From JBEBBU01 sp041158225 (GTDB lineage Bacteria; Pseudomonadota; Gammaproteobacteria; Methylococcales; Methylococcaceae): a DNA stretch of 64,000 nt. How positions within the stretch are numbered: the stretch's first letter is position 1; each line of letters opens with the position of its first letter. Of this stretch, positions 17,706-28,921 are shown one piece after another. Made by a program: the position numbers and the translations under genes. The stretch is from NCBI GenBank assembly GCA_041158225.1, contig JBEBBU010000165.1, forward strand, positions 13,229-77,228, given 5' to 3'. Below the pieces are notes generated by a model. It had not been told where the DNA came from. It was given only the letters and a program-made list of their open reading frames with translations, and did no database searches.

Positions 17706-18222
17706 CAATGGCATCTTCCCGCCCTCCGGCGGCTGGATAGTAGCCTTTGCGGGAGCCGATTTCATTGAATCCTGAACTTTGATACAGGGCTATTGCCCGG
17801 AAGTTGCTGGATCTGACTTCAAGAAAAAGCACATCAGCACCGCGGGTGCGCGCTTCATGGGCCAGATGTTCAAGGAGAACGCGCCCCAGTCCTTTGCCCT
17901 GTATTTCAGGCGCCAGACAGATGTTGAGCAGATGCGCTTCTCCTGCTGCGATGCTGAGTATGCCATAGGCGCAGATGCTTCCCTTGTATTCTCCAACCCA
18001 GCAGGGATATTTCATGAACAGGCAATCCCGGAAAGCTTCAGCTTCCCATGGAAAGGCATAAACCCGGCATTCCAGGGCATGTACTGGCCGGACATCATCC
18101 AGACGCATGTCACGCAGGGTTAGAGGCTGTTCTTGTGTCAGTTGTGAGTCCTGAGCATGTTGATGCTGGTTGCCATGCATCCAGTGTTTCATTCTTGCCA
18201 TCCATGTGGGCATGTCATGCAT
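17686..18222 (-). CDS. rimI: Ribosomal protein S18-alanine N-acetyltransferase RimI
   Basis: A 178-residue GNAT acetyltransferase. The RimI-like core starts near residue 34 (LTLRDMRLDDVRPVHALE) and includes the acetyl-CoA pyrophosphate loop QGKGLGRVLLEHL, followed by FLEVRSSNFRAIALYQSSGF, the RimI hallmark, and RKGYYP. It acetylates the N-terminus of S18. About 33 residues before the core are Met/His/Gln rich and may be a start-site artefact or a real extension; ATGs inside this stretch are alternatives. It overlaps the upstream uracil-DNA glycosylase gene by 8 bases, so they are probably coupled. Confidence 0.85.
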   Translation of the reverse strand: MHDMPTWMARMKHWMHGNQHQHAQDSQLTQEQPLTLRDMRLDDVRPVHALECRVYAFPWEAEAFRDCLFMKYPCWVGEYKGSICAYGILSIAAGEAHLLNICLAPEIQGKGLGRVLLEHLAHEARTRGADVLFLEVRSSNFRAIALYQSSGFNEIGSRKGYYPAAGGREDAIVMARML

Positions 18223-18907
18223 CCTGCCGGTCGTGAATCCTGCGTGCTGTCATGAGATCCTGCCAGGCCTTTGCTTTTTCCCGGGGTGAGCGCAGCAGAT
18301 AAGCCGGATGATAGGTCACAATCAGCGGAATACCCGCATAATCATGCGTCTGACCGCGAAGGTTACTGAGAGACGCCTGAGTGGAGAGAATATTCTGGGC
18401 TGCTATCCGTCCAACGGCCACAATCACCCGCGGCTTTAACAGCGCCAGTTGCTGACGCAGGAACGGCAGACAGTGTGCGGTTTCTTCAGGTAGAGGATCG
18501 CGGTTCTGCGGAGGGCGGCATTTGAGCACATTGCAGATAAAAACATCTTCCCGTGCCTGTCCTACCGCTCTGAGCATTTCTGTCAGCAACTGTCCTGCGC
18601 GGCCTACAAAAGGCTCACCACGCAGGTCTTCCTGTTCGCCAGGTGCCTCACCTACAATAACCCAGCCTGCTGAAGGACTTCCACTGCCAAAGACGGTCTG
18701 GGTTCTGCTGGCTGACAGCGCACAGGCTGTACAGTTGGCTACCGCAGACCTGAGTGGTTCCCAGGCTCCTTCGCTACTGACGTGGTCACTGACCTCGGTA
18801 ACAGAGCCTGAAAGCTCCGGATTCCTGGGTTCCCAGCGCCTGATGTTCAGGGCATCAAGGTAAACAGCACGACGCTGACTGTCCAGCGTCATGCCATCAT
18901 CAGACAT
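18215..18907 (-). CDS. Family 4 (iron-sulfur) uracil-DNA glycosylase
   Basis: A 230-residue uracil-DNA glycosylase of the thermophile-type family 4, which excises uracil from DNA. Motif 1 is GEAPGEQED (residues 86-94), motif 2 is TYHPAYLLR with His200, and four cysteines suited to a [4Fe-4S] cluster are present: Cys59, Cys62, Cys130 and Cys146. The N-terminal 45 residues are poorly conserved and are often seen as a phage-polymerase-like extension in proteobacteria. It overlaps leuA and rimI by 8 bases each, forming a leuA-udg-rimI string. Confidence 0.9.
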   Translation of the reverse strand: MSDDGMTLDSQRRAVYLDALNIRRWEPRNPELSGSVTEVSDHVSSEGAWEPLRSAVANCTACALSASRTQTVFGSGSPSAGWVIVGEAPGEQEDLRGEPFVGRAGQLLTEMLRAVGQAREDVFICNVLKCRPPQNRDPLPEETAHCLPFLRQQLALLKPRVIVAVGRIAAQNILSTQASLSNLRGQTHDYAGIPLIVTYHPAYLLRSPREKAKAWQDLMTARRIHDRQDA

Positions 18908-20441
18908 CGCCCACCTGGGGGTGGGTTCTTTGCCGGTCGCTCAGCAGGCGGTTGATGGCCTGGATATAAGCTTTGGAAGATGCTATGACAATGTCGGTAT
19001 CTGCACCAGAACCATTGACGACCCGTCCTGCTTTTTCCAGCCTTACCGTTACTTCACCCTGGGCATCCGTGCCACTGGTGATACTGTTGACGGAATACAG
19101 CACAAGCGTGGATTCGCTGTGAACCAGCGAGTCAATGGCCTTGAGACTGGCATCCACGACACCACTTCCGGTGGCGGAACCGGTGATCTCGCGGCCATCC
19201 AGGCGTACGGTGACTCTGGCTTCAGGTGTTTCTCCGGTTTCTGAGCAGACGTGCAGAGCCACCAGCTGCAGGCGTTCATCCACGGGAGCGCTGGCTTCAG
19301 AGACCAGTGCCTGCAGGTCTTCGTCAAAAATCTCGTGTTTCTTGTCGGCCAGTACCTTGAAACGCTGGAACACACTGTTCAGCTCGGATTCAGAAGTCAG
19401 TTCTATGCCGAGTTCCTGCATTCTGGTGCGGAAGGCATTGCGTCCGGAGTGTTTGCCCAGCACCATGCGGTTGGCGGTCCAGCCAACATCTTCAGCCCGC
19501 ATGATTTCGTAGGTTTCCCGGCTTTTCAGTACGCCGTCCTGGTGTATGCCAGATTCATGGGCAAAGGCATTGACGCCGACAATGGCCTTGTTGGGCTGTA
19601 CCGGAAAGCCGGTGATGCTCGAGACCAGACGCGAGCAGCTGACGATTTCACGGGTATCAATACCCGTTGTGCAGGGAAAGAGATCGCTGCGGGTGCGTAC
19701 CGCCATGACAATTTCTTCCAGTGCAGCATTGCCGGCGCGTTCTCCCAGGCCATTGATAGTGCACTCAACCTGGCGGGCACCATGCATGACGGCGGCCAGT
19801 GAGTTGGCGACCGCCAGTCCAAGATCATTGTGACAGTGCACGGAGAATACTGCCCTGTCAGCATTGGGTATACGTTCGCGCAGGCGTCCTATCATGGCGC
19901 CAAACTGTTCGGGAAAGGCATAGCCTACGGTATCAGGAATGTTGAGCGTGGTGGCGCCTGCATCAATGACAGCCTCAAGAATGCGGCAGAGAAAGTCTTC
20001 TTCCGAGCGGCCGGCATCTTCCGGGGAAAACTCGACGCTGTCGGTATACTGCCTTGCCCTTCTGACGGCGCGTACCGCATGCTCAATTACCTGCTCGGGG
20101 CTCATGTTCAGCTTGCGCTGCATATGGATGGGCGAGGTGGCAATAAAAGTATGAATACGGGACTGGCGGGCGTCACGCAGTGCCTCCCCTGCCTGATCAA
20201 TATCCCTGTCCAGTGCGCGGGCAAGGCCACAGACCATGCTTTCACTGACGGCCCGGGCAACGGCCTGAACTGATTCAAAGTCTCCAGGGCTTGCAGCGGG
20301 AAAGCCTGCTTCAATGATGTCAACGCGCATACGCTCCAGCGCGCGTGCAATGCGAACCTTTTCATCCCGGGTCATGGAGGCTCCGGGGCTCTGTTCGCCA
20401 TCACGCAGCGTGGTATCGAAGATGATCAGTTTATCGCTCAT
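18900..20441 (-). CDS. leuA: 2-isopropylmalate synthase
   Basis: A 513-residue LeuA, first enzyme of leucine synthesis: acetyl-CoA plus 2-oxoisovalerate gives 2-isopropylmalate. The N-terminal TIM barrel has [16 protein letters not shown], the substrate/metal [14 protein letters not shown] segment, and [14 protein letters not shown]. The C-terminal regulatory domain (from about residue 390) fits leucine feedback control. It is the last branched-chain gene in the ilvB-ilvH-ilvC-pssA-leuA order common in gammaproteobacteria. Confidence 0.97.
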   Translation of the reverse strand: MSDKLIIFDTTLRDGEQSPGASMTRDEKVRIARALERMRVDIIEAGFPAASPGDFESVQAVARAVSESMVCGLARALDRDIDQAGEALRDARQSRIHTFIATSPIHMQRKLNMSPEQVIEHAVRAVRRARQYTDSVEFSPEDAGRSEEDFLCRILEAVIDAGATTLNIPDTVGYAFPEQFGAMIGRLRERIPNADRAVFSVHCHNDLGLAVANSLAAVMHGARQVECTINGLGERAGNAALEEIVMAVRTRSDLFPCTTGIDTREIVSCSRLVSSITGFPVQPNKAIVGVNAFAHESGIHQDGVLKSRETYEIMRAEDVGWTANRMVLGKHSGRNAFRTRMQELGIELTSESELNSVFQRFKVLADKKHEIFDEDLQALVSEASAPVDERLQLVALHVCSETGETPEARVTVRLDGREITGSATGSGVVDASLKAIDSLVHSESTLVLYSVNSITSGTDAQGEVTVRLEKAGRVVNGSGADTDIVIASSKAYIQAINRLLSDRQRTHPQVGDV

Positions 20442-20462
20442 GGTATCTCCGGAAAATCGGCA

Positions 20463-21200
20463 TCAGGTTCGTCGTTCTGAACGGTGGCGTTTGAGCTGGG
20501 TCAGGGTCAGGGCGGGGCCTGAAACGGCATAGAGCGTGAACAGTATGAACAGCATCAATGCTGGATGCACAAAGATGACCCCGAAGACCAGCATGATCAG
20601 GATAACGCGCATGAAAGGCACACGTCCACGCAGGTCAACATTCTTGAAACTGTGGTAGCGGAAATTGCTGACCATCAGCAGCCCCGTCAGTATGGTCATG
20701 ACCAGGCCTGCCGTACTGATGGTGGCGCCCTGCAGTCCCTGCTCCTGACACAGCCAGACATAGCCGGCAATGATGGCTGCTGCTGCCGGGCTGGGAAGTC
20801 CCTGAAAATAACGTTTGTCTGCGGTGGCAATCTGGGTGTTGAATCTGGCCAGTCGCAAGGCACCGCCTGCAGCGTGCACGAAGGCAGCTACCCATCCCAG
20901 CTGTCCCATGGCGCTGAGTATCCAGATATACATGACAAGTGCCGGTGCTGCACCAAACGATATCAGATCCGCCATGCTGTCGTATTCTGCGCCGAAGGCA
21001 CTCTGGGTATTGGTCATGCGTGCGACGCGCCCATCCATGCCATCCAGTACCATGGCAATGAAAATAGCGATGGCCGCCTGTTTGAAATCATGATTGATGG
21101 CTGCCGTGATGGCATAAAAACCGGAAAACAGGGCCGCCGTGGTAAAAAGATTAGGTAGCAGGTAAATGCCACGCTGGCGTCGGGTGGATGAAGAGTCCAT
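20463..21200 (-). CDS. pssA: CDP-diacylglycerol-serine O-phosphatidyltransferase
   Basis: A 245-residue integral membrane phosphatidylserine synthase, which makes phosphatidylserine from CDP-diacylglycerol and serine. The CDP-alcohol phosphotransferase motif DGx2ARx8Gx3Dx3D is clear in VLDGMDGRVARMTNTQSAFGAEYDS (split: DGRVAR, then GAEYDSMAD). Several TM segments follow. Lying between ilvC and leuA is a conserved arrangement. Confidence 0.95.
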   Translation of the reverse strand: MDSSSTRRQRGIYLLPNLFTTAALFSGFYAITAAINHDFKQAAIAIFIAMVLDGMDGRVARMTNTQSAFGAEYDSMADLISFGAAPALVMYIWILSAMGQLGWVAAFVHAAGGALRLARFNTQIATADKRYFQGLPSPAAAAIIAGYVWLCQEQGLQGATISTAGLVMTILTGLLMVSNFRYHSFKNVDLRGRVPFMRVILIMLVFGVIFVHPALMLFILFTLYAVSGPALTLTQLKRHRSERRT

Positions 21201-21273
21201 GTTTGATGCCTCTGTCGTCAGCGATGCAGCAGACCCCGGACACTGCCGGGGTCATGGGTGCGGTAAAGACCAG

Positions 21274-22311
<1,038 letters not shown>

Positions 22312-22369
22312 TCAAGCAGTGCTTGATCGGTGAAAAATAATGGTTAGGGATGCGCTATCTGTACGGCGG

Positions 22370-22855
22370 TCAGATGCCGTTGGCTCCCCGAATGATACCT
22401 GTGGTGCCTGAGCGTACCAGTTCAATGATGCGCTCCATACCGAGCGCCTGGATGAATGCATCCATTTTCGACTGTTCCCCCGTCATTTCAATGACAAAGG
22501 TTTCGGGGGTGACATCAATGATCTTGCCGCGGAATATGTCTGTCAGTCGCTTGACTTCGTCACGATGCTCATGGGTGGCATGTACCTTGATCAGCATCAG
22601 TTCACGCTCAATCTGTCCGGCTTCGGGCAGATCCACGACCCTGACGACATCAATCAGCTTGTTAAGCTGCTTGACGATCTGCTCAATCACGGCTTCGCTA
22701 CCTGAGGTGACCACTGTCATGCGTGACAGGGCGGGATCCTGGGTAGGTGCCACGGTCAGGGATTCAATATTGTAGCCACGCGCCGAAAAAAGTCCGGCCA
22801 CCCTGGCCAGGGCGCCGACCTCGTTTTCAATGAGGATGGAAATAATGTGCCTCAT
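22370..22855 (-). CDS. ilvH: Acetolactate synthase small (regulatory) subunit
   Basis: A 161-residue regulatory subunit that activates the catalytic subunit and gives valine feedback inhibition. The N-terminal ACT domain reads RHIISILIENEVGALARVAGLF, with ARGYNIESLTVAPT, and the C-terminal half is the second ACT-like domain. It starts 3 bases after ilvB ends, which implies coupled translation. Confidence 0.96.
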   Translation of the reverse strand: MRHIISILIENEVGALARVAGLFSARGYNIESLTVAPTQDPALSRMTVVTSGSEAVIEQIVKQLNKLIDVVRVVDLPEAGQIERELMLIKVHATHEHRDEVKRLTDIFRGKIIDVTPETFVIEMTGEQSKMDAFIQALGMERIIELVRSGTTGIIRGANGI

Positions 22856-22858
22856 GGT

Positions 22859-24622
22859 TCAGGCAAGCTCCGTATCTATGCTGACGCCAGGTGCCAGGCG
22901 CATTTCGTGATGAGCCTTACCGGCTTCAATCATGGGATAGACATTTTCTGTCGGGTCGGTAAGGAAGTCCATGAATACCGTCCTGTCTTTCAGGCGCAGT
23001 GCTTCTTCCAGCGCAGGGCGTACATCAGCAGGGCGGGTGATGCGCATGCCGACATGTCCATAGGCTTCGGCAACCTTCACGAAGTCTGGCAGGGTTTCCA
23101 GGTAGGACTCGGAATAACGGGATTCATAAATGAATTCCTGCCATTGTCTCACCATACCCATGTAGCCATTGTTGAGATTGACGATCTTGATGGGTGTACG
23201 GTACTGCAGCGCGGTGGCCAGTTCCTGTATGCACATCTGGATGCTGGCCTCGCCTGTAATACAGGCAACAGTTTCATCAGGGTGCGCAAGCTTGACGCCA
23301 ATGGCGGCAGGCAGGCCGAAACCCATGGTGCCCAGCCCACCTGAGTTGATCCAGCGGCGCGGCTGGTCGAAGCGGTAATACTGGGCGGCCCACATCTGGT
23401 GCTGGCCGACATCCGAAGTGATGTAGGCCTTGCCCGATGTAGCTTCCCATAACTGTTCAACTACAAACTGTGGCTTGATCAGTTCAGCTGCGCGATCAAA
23501 TTCCAGACAGCCGACACTGCGCCAGCGTTCGATGCGTTCCCACCATTCACAGATCGAAGCCGCATCGGGCTTCTGCCGGTGTGCTTCAATGGCGCCCTGC
23601 AACTGCGCAAGGCTGTCGCTGACATCACCGACGATGGCAATATCCACGGCTACGGTTTTGGAGATCGAGGCTGGGTCAATGTCAATGTGAATGATTTTGG
23701 CATCAGGGCAGAACTCGGCAAGCTTGCCGGTAACCCGGTCGTCAAAGCGGGCGCCCACGGCCAGCAGTACGTCACATTCATGCATGGCCATATTGGCTTC
23801 GTAGGTGCCATGCATACCCAGCATGCCGATAAACTGGCGGTCAGTGGCGGGGTAGGAGCCAAGACCCATCAACGTCTGGGTGATGGGATAGCCCAAGGTG
23901 CGTGTCAGACGTACCAGTGCTTCTGATGCATTACCAAGGACAACACCGCCGCCGGTGTAGATGACGGGACGTCTTGCTGCGAGCAGAAGATCGGCCGCCC
24001 GGGCAATCTGGCTGCTGTCACTGCTTGCCTGAGGTGCGTAACCCCGCATGGCAACCTGGTCGGGATAATGATAGGGGATCTTGATGTTGGGATCCGTCAG
24101 GTTTTTGGGAATATCCACCAGCACAGGACCAGGTCTTCCGGTCGTGGCAATGTGGAAGGCCTTCCTGATGGTTTCGGCCAGTTTGTTCAGATCCTTGACC
24201 AGGAAATTATGTTTCACGCACGGACGTGTGATGCCAACAATGTCAGCTTCCTGAAAGGCGTCACTGCCGATGACGGGCAGTGGCACCTGGCCGGTAATGA
24301 TGACCATGGGAATTGAGTCCATGTGCGCCGTGGCTATGCCGGTTACGGCATTGGTTGCGCCCGGCCCTGAGGTCACCAGCACAACACCCGGTTTACCCGT
24401 GGCGCGCGCATAACCATCCGCAGCATGGGTTGCGCCCTGTTCGTGGCGAACCAGGATGTGTTTGACCTTGTCCCGCTGGAAAAGCGCGTCGTAAATATGA
24501 AGCACGGCTCCACCCGGGTAGCCGAAGATCATTTCCACGCCCTCGTCTTCAAGACACTGGACGACTATTTCCGCACCACTGAGCTCCACATTCACACCTG
24601 TAGCTGAAAAATCAGGAACCAT
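22859..24622 (-). CDS. ilvB: Acetolactate synthase large (catalytic) subunit
   Basis: A 587-residue thiamine-diphosphate enzyme that joins two pyruvates (or pyruvate and 2-oxobutyrate). The N-terminal YPGGAVLHIYDAL holds the catalytic Glu region (RHEQGATHAADGYA). The C-terminal TPP motif is GEASIQMCIQELATALQY...NNGYMGMVRQWQ, where the GEAS replaces the usual GDGS/GDAS, a minor change. The first 13 residues before VELSGAEIVVQCL may not be translated; a GTG at that Val is an alternative start. Confidence 0.96.
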   Translation of the reverse strand: MVPDFSATGVNVELSGAEIVVQCLEDEGVEMIFGYPGGAVLHIYDALFQRDKVKHILVRHEQGATHAADGYARATGKPGVVLVTSGPGATNAVTGIATAHMDSIPMVIITGQVPLPVIGSDAFQEADIVGITRPCVKHNFLVKDLNKLAETIRKAFHIATTGRPGPVLVDIPKNLTDPNIKIPYHYPDQVAMRGYAPQASSDSSQIARAADLLLAARRPVIYTGGGVVLGNASEALVRLTRTLGYPITQTLMGLGSYPATDRQFIGMLGMHGTYEANMAMHECDVLLAVGARFDDRVTGKLAEFCPDAKIIHIDIDPASISKTVAVDIAIVGDVSDSLAQLQGAIEAHRQKPDAASICEWWERIERWRSVGCLEFDRAAELIKPQFVVEQLWEATSGKAYITSDVGQHQMWAAQYYRFDQPRRWINSGGLGTMGFGLPAAIGVKLAHPDETVACITGEASIQMCIQELATALQYRTPIKIVNLNNGYMGMVRQWQEFIYESRYSESYLETLPDFVKVAEAYGHVGMRITRPADVRPALEEALRLKDRTVFMDFLTDPTENVYPMIEAGKAHHEMRLAPGVSIDTELA

Positions 24623-24649
24623 GCAAAATACCCGTAACAGGCTCTTACG

Positions 24650-25162
24650 TCAAGCGCCATCAGCATCTGGCGTTTTTCCGGGCCGTAGCGTATCCACCAG
24701 AAGCAGGGTGATGCCAAGGGTGATGGCCGAATCAGCCAGATTGAATGCCGGCCAGTGCCACTGTTCGTGGTAAACGTCAATGAAGTCGATGACATAGCCA
24801 TAGGCCAGCCGGTCGATCAGGTTGCCGATGGCGCCACCCAGAACCATGGACCAGCCCAGAGCCTCACGGCGCCTGCCACTGTCCAGCTGCAACAGCTGCC
24901 AGGTGATGGCGATGCTGGCTGACAGGGCCAGTGCTACGAAGAACCAGCGCTGCCAGCCGCCAGCCTCACTGAGAAAGCTGAAAGCGGCGCCCTGATTGCG
25001 GACATAGGTCAGCTGCAGCCATGAAAAAACGCCGACGGTCTCGTGCAGGCTGAAATGCCGGTCTATCCAGATTTTGCTCATCTGGTCAAGCACGATGGAC
25101 GCCAGGCTGAGCAGCAGCCAGCCTGCCACCTCAATGCGTTTCATTTTCATGGGCAGACTCAT
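24650..25162 (-). CDS. lspA: Lipoprotein signal peptidase (signal peptidase II)
   Basis: A 170-residue inner-membrane aspartyl peptidase that cleaves prolipoprotein signals, as needed by the several lipoproteins in this window. Four TM segments are evident. The catalytic pair is Asp126 (in VIDFIDVY) and Asp144 (in FNLADSAI), with the conserved NQGAAFSFL and [10 protein letters not shown] motifs. Its start overlaps the ileS stop as ATGA, continuing the murJ-ribF-ileS-lspA chain. Confidence 0.97.
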   Translation of the reverse strand: MSLPMKMKRIEVAGWLLLSLASIVLDQMSKIWIDRHFSLHETVGVFSWLQLTYVRNQGAAFSFLSEAGGWQRWFFVALALSASIAITWQLLQLDSGRRREALGWSMVLGGAIGNLIDRLAYGYVIDFIDVYHEQWHWPAFNLADSAITLGITLLLVDTLRPGKTPDADGA

Positions 25163-27990
25163 CCTATGTGTCGTGTTTCGCCATGGCCTTCCACGTTCTC
25201 GACACAGCGGCCACAGAGTTCAGGATGGGCTGGTGAATGGCCAATATCAGGCCGGTGGTGCCAGCAGCGTACACATTTACCATGCTGGCTGGGCCTGATG
25301 ACGAGTTGCAGTCCCTCAATGCTGCTGCCTGTCGCGCCATCGATCCGCGTGTCTGCCAGATGAATGCGTGCTTCGGACGTCAGCAGCAGGAAGCGGAGTT
25401 CCGTTCCGGTTTTTTCCAGCAGGGCATGCAGGTCAGTTGATGCAAAGAGATCAACCTCGGCATCCAGTGAGGCGCCAATGTCACCCTGTGCCCGCAGGCT
25501 TTCCAGTTCCTTGCTGACAGCTTCGCGCACCTTGATCAGCAGATCCCAGTCATGCGACTGCAGCGCTGCCGTGGCATCCATCGGCACCAGTTCCTCATAC
25601 CATGTGGTGAAGAAAACGGAGTCAGCCCGTTTGCCGGGAAGATATTGCCAGATCTCTTCGGCGGTGAAGCTGAGGATGGGAGCCAGCCAGCGGGTCATGG
25701 CTTCCGCAATGTGATACAGGGCGGTCTGTGCGGAGCGTCTTGGCAGGCTGTCAGTCTGGCAGGTGTACTGCCGGTCCTTCAGGACATCAAGGTAGAAGGC
25801 GCCAAGATCAACCGCACAGAAATGATGGGCCTTCTGGTAGACGGTATGGAACTGGTAGTTTTCATAGGCTGCGATGATGTCCTGCTGCAGATGCCAGGCC
25901 CGGTCCAGCGCCCAGCGGTCGAGTGCCAGCATGCTTTGCAGGGGCACAGCATGAACGGCTGGATCAAAACCATCCAGATTGGCCAGCAGGTAGCGTGCGG
26001 TATTGCGCAGGCGCCGGTAGACGTCTGAAGTCCGTTTGAGGATTTCATCCGACACCGTCATTTCGCCGCGATAATCGGTGGCTGAAACCCATAGGCGCAG
26101 AATGTCGGCTCCCAGGGTCTGCATGACCTTCTGCGGCGCCACGACATTACCTTTTGACTTTGACATCTTGTGACCGTTCGCATCAACGGTGAAGCCATGG
26201 GTCAGCACTGCACGGTAAGGAGGCTCTCCATGCATGGCCATGGCCGAAAGCAGGGAGGACTGGAACCATCCGCGATGCTGGTCTGAACCTTCCAGATAGA
26301 GGTCGGCAGGATAATGCAGTTCCGGCCGCTGTTTCAGGACGCAGCTGTGAGTTACGCCCGAGTCGAACCAGACATCCAGCGTGTCGCGTATGACGGCATA
26401 GTCAGCTGCCTGTTCTCCAAGAAGCTCTACAGGGTCGAGAGCGAACCATGCCTCAATACCGGCCTTCTCGATACGTTGGGCTACCTGTTCAATCAGGGCG
26501 TCGGTGTCGGGATGGAGTTCCCCTGTCTGTCTGTGCACGAACAGGGCGATAGGCGCTCCCCAGTTTCGCTGGCGTGAAACGCACCAGTCAGGGCGGCCGG
26601 CCACCATGCCTTCGATTCTGGCCTGGCCCCAGTCAGGAATCCACTGTACCTGCTGGATGGCTTCAAGGGTGTCCTGACGCAGCCCTGCATGATCCATGGC
26701 GATGAACCATTGTGGCGTGGCCCGGAAAATGACAGGTGTCTTGTGGCGCCAGCAATGAGGGTAGCTGTGTTCAATTCTGGCATGATGCAGAAGGGCGCCA
26801 TTTTCCTGCAGCAGGTCAATCACCAGGGGGTTGGCCTGGCTGACGTGCCTGCCGGCAAAATGCGGGGTGCCTTCCAGAAAGCAGCCGTTGTCGCCCACGG
26901 GATTCTCGACTGGCAGTCCATAGCGCATGCCGGCCACATAGTCTTCCTGACCATGGCCAGGCGCTGTATGCACAGCCCCCGTTCCTGCGTCAACGGTGAC
27001 ATGATCGCCAAGGATCAAGGGTACCTGTCGTTCAGGCAGGAAGGGATGCTGCAGATGGAGTCCTTCCAGGGCTTCCCCCTTGCCATAGGCAAGTACATGG
27101 TAATGTTCGATCCCGGCCCTCAGCAGCGTGTCTTTGACCAGGGCTTCCGCCATGAGCAGGCGCTCATCCTGATCTTCGCACTGTACCACGGCATAATCCA
27201 GGTCTGGATTGAGGGCGACTGCCTGGTTGGCGGGCAGTGTCCATGGCGTTGTGGTCCAGATGACAACTGAAAGTGGACCTTTGCCATGATGGCCCTGGAC
27301 AGCGTGCAGTCGCTGCATGAGTGCTTCGTCATCACAGGCACGAAAACGCACATCAATAGCGGAAGACTGGCGGTTTTCATACTCGACCTCGGCTTCTGCG
27401 AGCGCTGACCCGCAATCCGTGCACCAGTGAACCGGCTTTTTGCCTTGGGTAAGGTGACCTTCACGGATGATTTTGCCCAGACTGCGTACGATATTGGCTT
27501 CAAACACCGGATCCATGGTCAGATAAGGGTGCTCCCAGTCACCCTGTACACCCAGGCGTCTGAAGGCGTTGCGCTGGATGTCAACCTGTTCCGCGGCATA
27601 GCGTCTGCAGGCGTCGCGGAATTCGGCAACACTGACTTTCACGCCAGGTTTTCCCACCTTTTTTTCGACCATGAGTTCGATGGGAAGTCCGTGGCAGTCC
27701 CAGCCGGGTACATACGGGGCGTCAAAACCCGCCAGTGTCTTGCTCTTGACGATGAAGTCTTTCAGGATCTTGTTGACGGCGTGGCCAATATGGATTTCGC
27801 CATTGGCATAAGGAGGGCCGTCGTGCAGTACAAAGCGTGGGCGGCCCGCGCTAATGGTGCGGATGCGCGCATAAAGCCCGCCTTTTTCTTCCCAGCGTGC
27901 CAGTTGTTCCGGTTCCCGCTGCGCCAGGTTGGCTTTCATGGGAAAGTCGGTGGTGGGTAGATTGAGCGTGCTTTTGTAATCCATGGTCAT
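25159..27990 (-). CDS. ileS: Isoleucyl-tRNA synthetase
   Basis: A 943-residue class I aminoacyl-tRNA synthetase that charges tRNA-Ile. The HIGH motif is in [20 protein letters not shown], the KMSKS motif in [12 protein letters not shown], and the editing domain and the C-terminal zinc site with CVRCWHHR...CGRCVENV are present. The length is standard for the bacterial type. The first ATG overlaps the ribF stop as ATGA; a second ATG two codons later (DYKSTLNLP) is equally plausible. Confidence 0.98.
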   Translation of the reverse strand: MTMDYKSTLNLPTTDFPMKANLAQREPEQLARWEEKGGLYARIRTISAGRPRFVLHDGPPYANGEIHIGHAVNKILKDFIVKSKTLAGFDAPYVPGWDCHGLPIELMVEKKVGKPGVKVSVAEFRDACRRYAAEQVDIQRNAFRRLGVQGDWEHPYLTMDPVFEANIVRSLGKIIREGHLTQGKKPVHWCTDCGSALAEAEVEYENRQSSAIDVRFRACDDEALMQRLHAVQGHHGKGPLSVVIWTTTPWTLPANQAVALNPDLDYAVVQCEDQDERLLMAEALVKDTLLRAGIEHYHVLAYGKGEALEGLHLQHPFLPERQVPLILGDHVTVDAGTGAVHTAPGHGQEDYVAGMRYGLPVENPVGDNGCFLEGTPHFAGRHVSQANPLVIDLLQENGALLHHARIEHSYPHCWRHKTPVIFRATPQWFIAMDHAGLRQDTLEAIQQVQWIPDWGQARIEGMVAGRPDWCVSRQRNWGAPIALFVHRQTGELHPDTDALIEQVAQRIEKAGIEAWFALDPVELLGEQAADYAVIRDTLDVWFDSGVTHSCVLKQRPELHYPADLYLEGSDQHRGWFQSSLLSAMAMHGEPPYRAVLTHGFTVDANGHKMSKSKGNVVAPQKVMQTLGADILRLWVSATDYRGEMTVSDEILKRTSDVYRRLRNTARYLLANLDGFDPAVHAVPLQSMLALDRWALDRAWHLQQDIIAAYENYQFHTVYQKAHHFCAVDLGAFYLDVLKDRQYTCQTDSLPRRSAQTALYHIAEAMTRWLAPILSFTAEEIWQYLPGKRADSVFFTTWYEELVPMDATAALQSHDWDLLIKVREAVSKELESLRAQGDIGASLDAEVDLFASTDLHALLEKTGTELRFLLLTSEARIHLADTRIDGATGSSIEGLQLVIRPSQHGKCVRCWHHRPDIGHSPAHPELCGRCVENVEGHGETRHIG

Positions 27991-28916
27991 TGTTTCGCAG
28001 TTGTAAAGTAATGGCGTGCCTGTGCCGCATCACGGGTGATCTGCTGGCGCAGGCTTTCCAGATCGGGGAAACGCTGCTCTTCACGCAGTTTGTGCTGCAG
28101 TGCTACAGCCACGCGCGATCCGTACAGGTTGCCAGAAAAGTCGAAAGCATGAACTTCCAGCAGTGCTTCCGGCTGACCGGCCAGTGAAGGCCTGATGCCG
28201 ATATTGGCAACGCCATGCAGCCGGAGTCCATGATGGGTTCGCATTGTAACGGCAAACACGCCTGTCAAGGGCAGGTTTTTCCGCATCAGCCTGATGTTGG
28301 CGGTGGGGAAGCCGAGCCTGCGGCCCAGTCTGGCACCGCTGACGACTTTGCCATGCATGGTGTAATCACGTCCCATCAGCTTGCGTGCCAGCTCAAGATT
28401 ACCCTGTTCCAGTGCTGCGCGCAGACGGGTGCTGCTGATGCGTTCACCTTCGAAGTGCAGGGGCGGCGTATCACTGACACTGAATCTGCCATCTGCGCGC
28501 AACAGCGCAAAATTGCCTTCACGGCCTCTGCCGAAGCGGAAGTCATCGCCAATGACAAGATGGTTGATGTGCAGCCGGTGCACCAGAACCTGTTCGATGA
28601 AGGATGCGGCATCCAGGTCAGCCAGTGTGTGGTCGAAACGCAGCACCAGCACATGGTCAACCGGCATCTGCCGGAGTAGCAGCAGCTTGTCACCAAGCCG
28701 GCTCAGGCGCGCCGGCGCTGCGCCACCTTCAAAAAACTCACGGGGCTGTGGTTCAAACAGTACGATGCAGACGGGGAGCCCGGACTGTCTGCCCATATCA
28801 GCCAGGCGCTGGATCAGGGTCTGATGTCCCAGATGCAGTCCATCAAAATTGCCAATGGTGGCGACGCAGCCATCAGTGGCGATGGGGGATCCGTGAAGTC
28901 CGTGGTGAATGCGCAT
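27987..28916 (-). CDS. ribF: Bifunctional riboflavin kinase / FAD synthetase
   Basis: A 309-residue bifunctional enzyme making FMN and then FAD. The N-terminal nucleotidyltransferase domain has [15 protein letters not shown] and the STRLR motif ([13 protein letters not shown]). The C-terminal flavokinase domain starts with [11 protein letters not shown] and contains [10 protein letters not shown] and [13 protein letters not shown]. It sits in its usual gammaproteobacterial place between murJ and ileS. Confidence 0.97.
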   Translation of the reverse strand: MRIHHGLHGSPIATDGCVATIGNFDGLHLGHQTLIQRLADMGRQSGLPVCIVLFEPQPREFFEGGAAPARLSRLGDKLLLLRQMPVDHVLVLRFDHTLADLDAASFIEQVLVHRLHINHLVIGDDFRFGRGREGNFALLRADGRFSVSDTPPLHFEGERISSTRLRAALEQGNLELARKLMGRDYTMHGKVVSGARLGRRLGFPTANIRLMRKNLPLTGVFAVTMRTHHGLRLHGVANIGIRPSLAGQPEALLEVHAFDFSGNLYGSRVAVALQHKLREEQRFPDLESLRQQITRDAAQARHYFTTAKQ

Positions 28917-28921
28917 GAATG

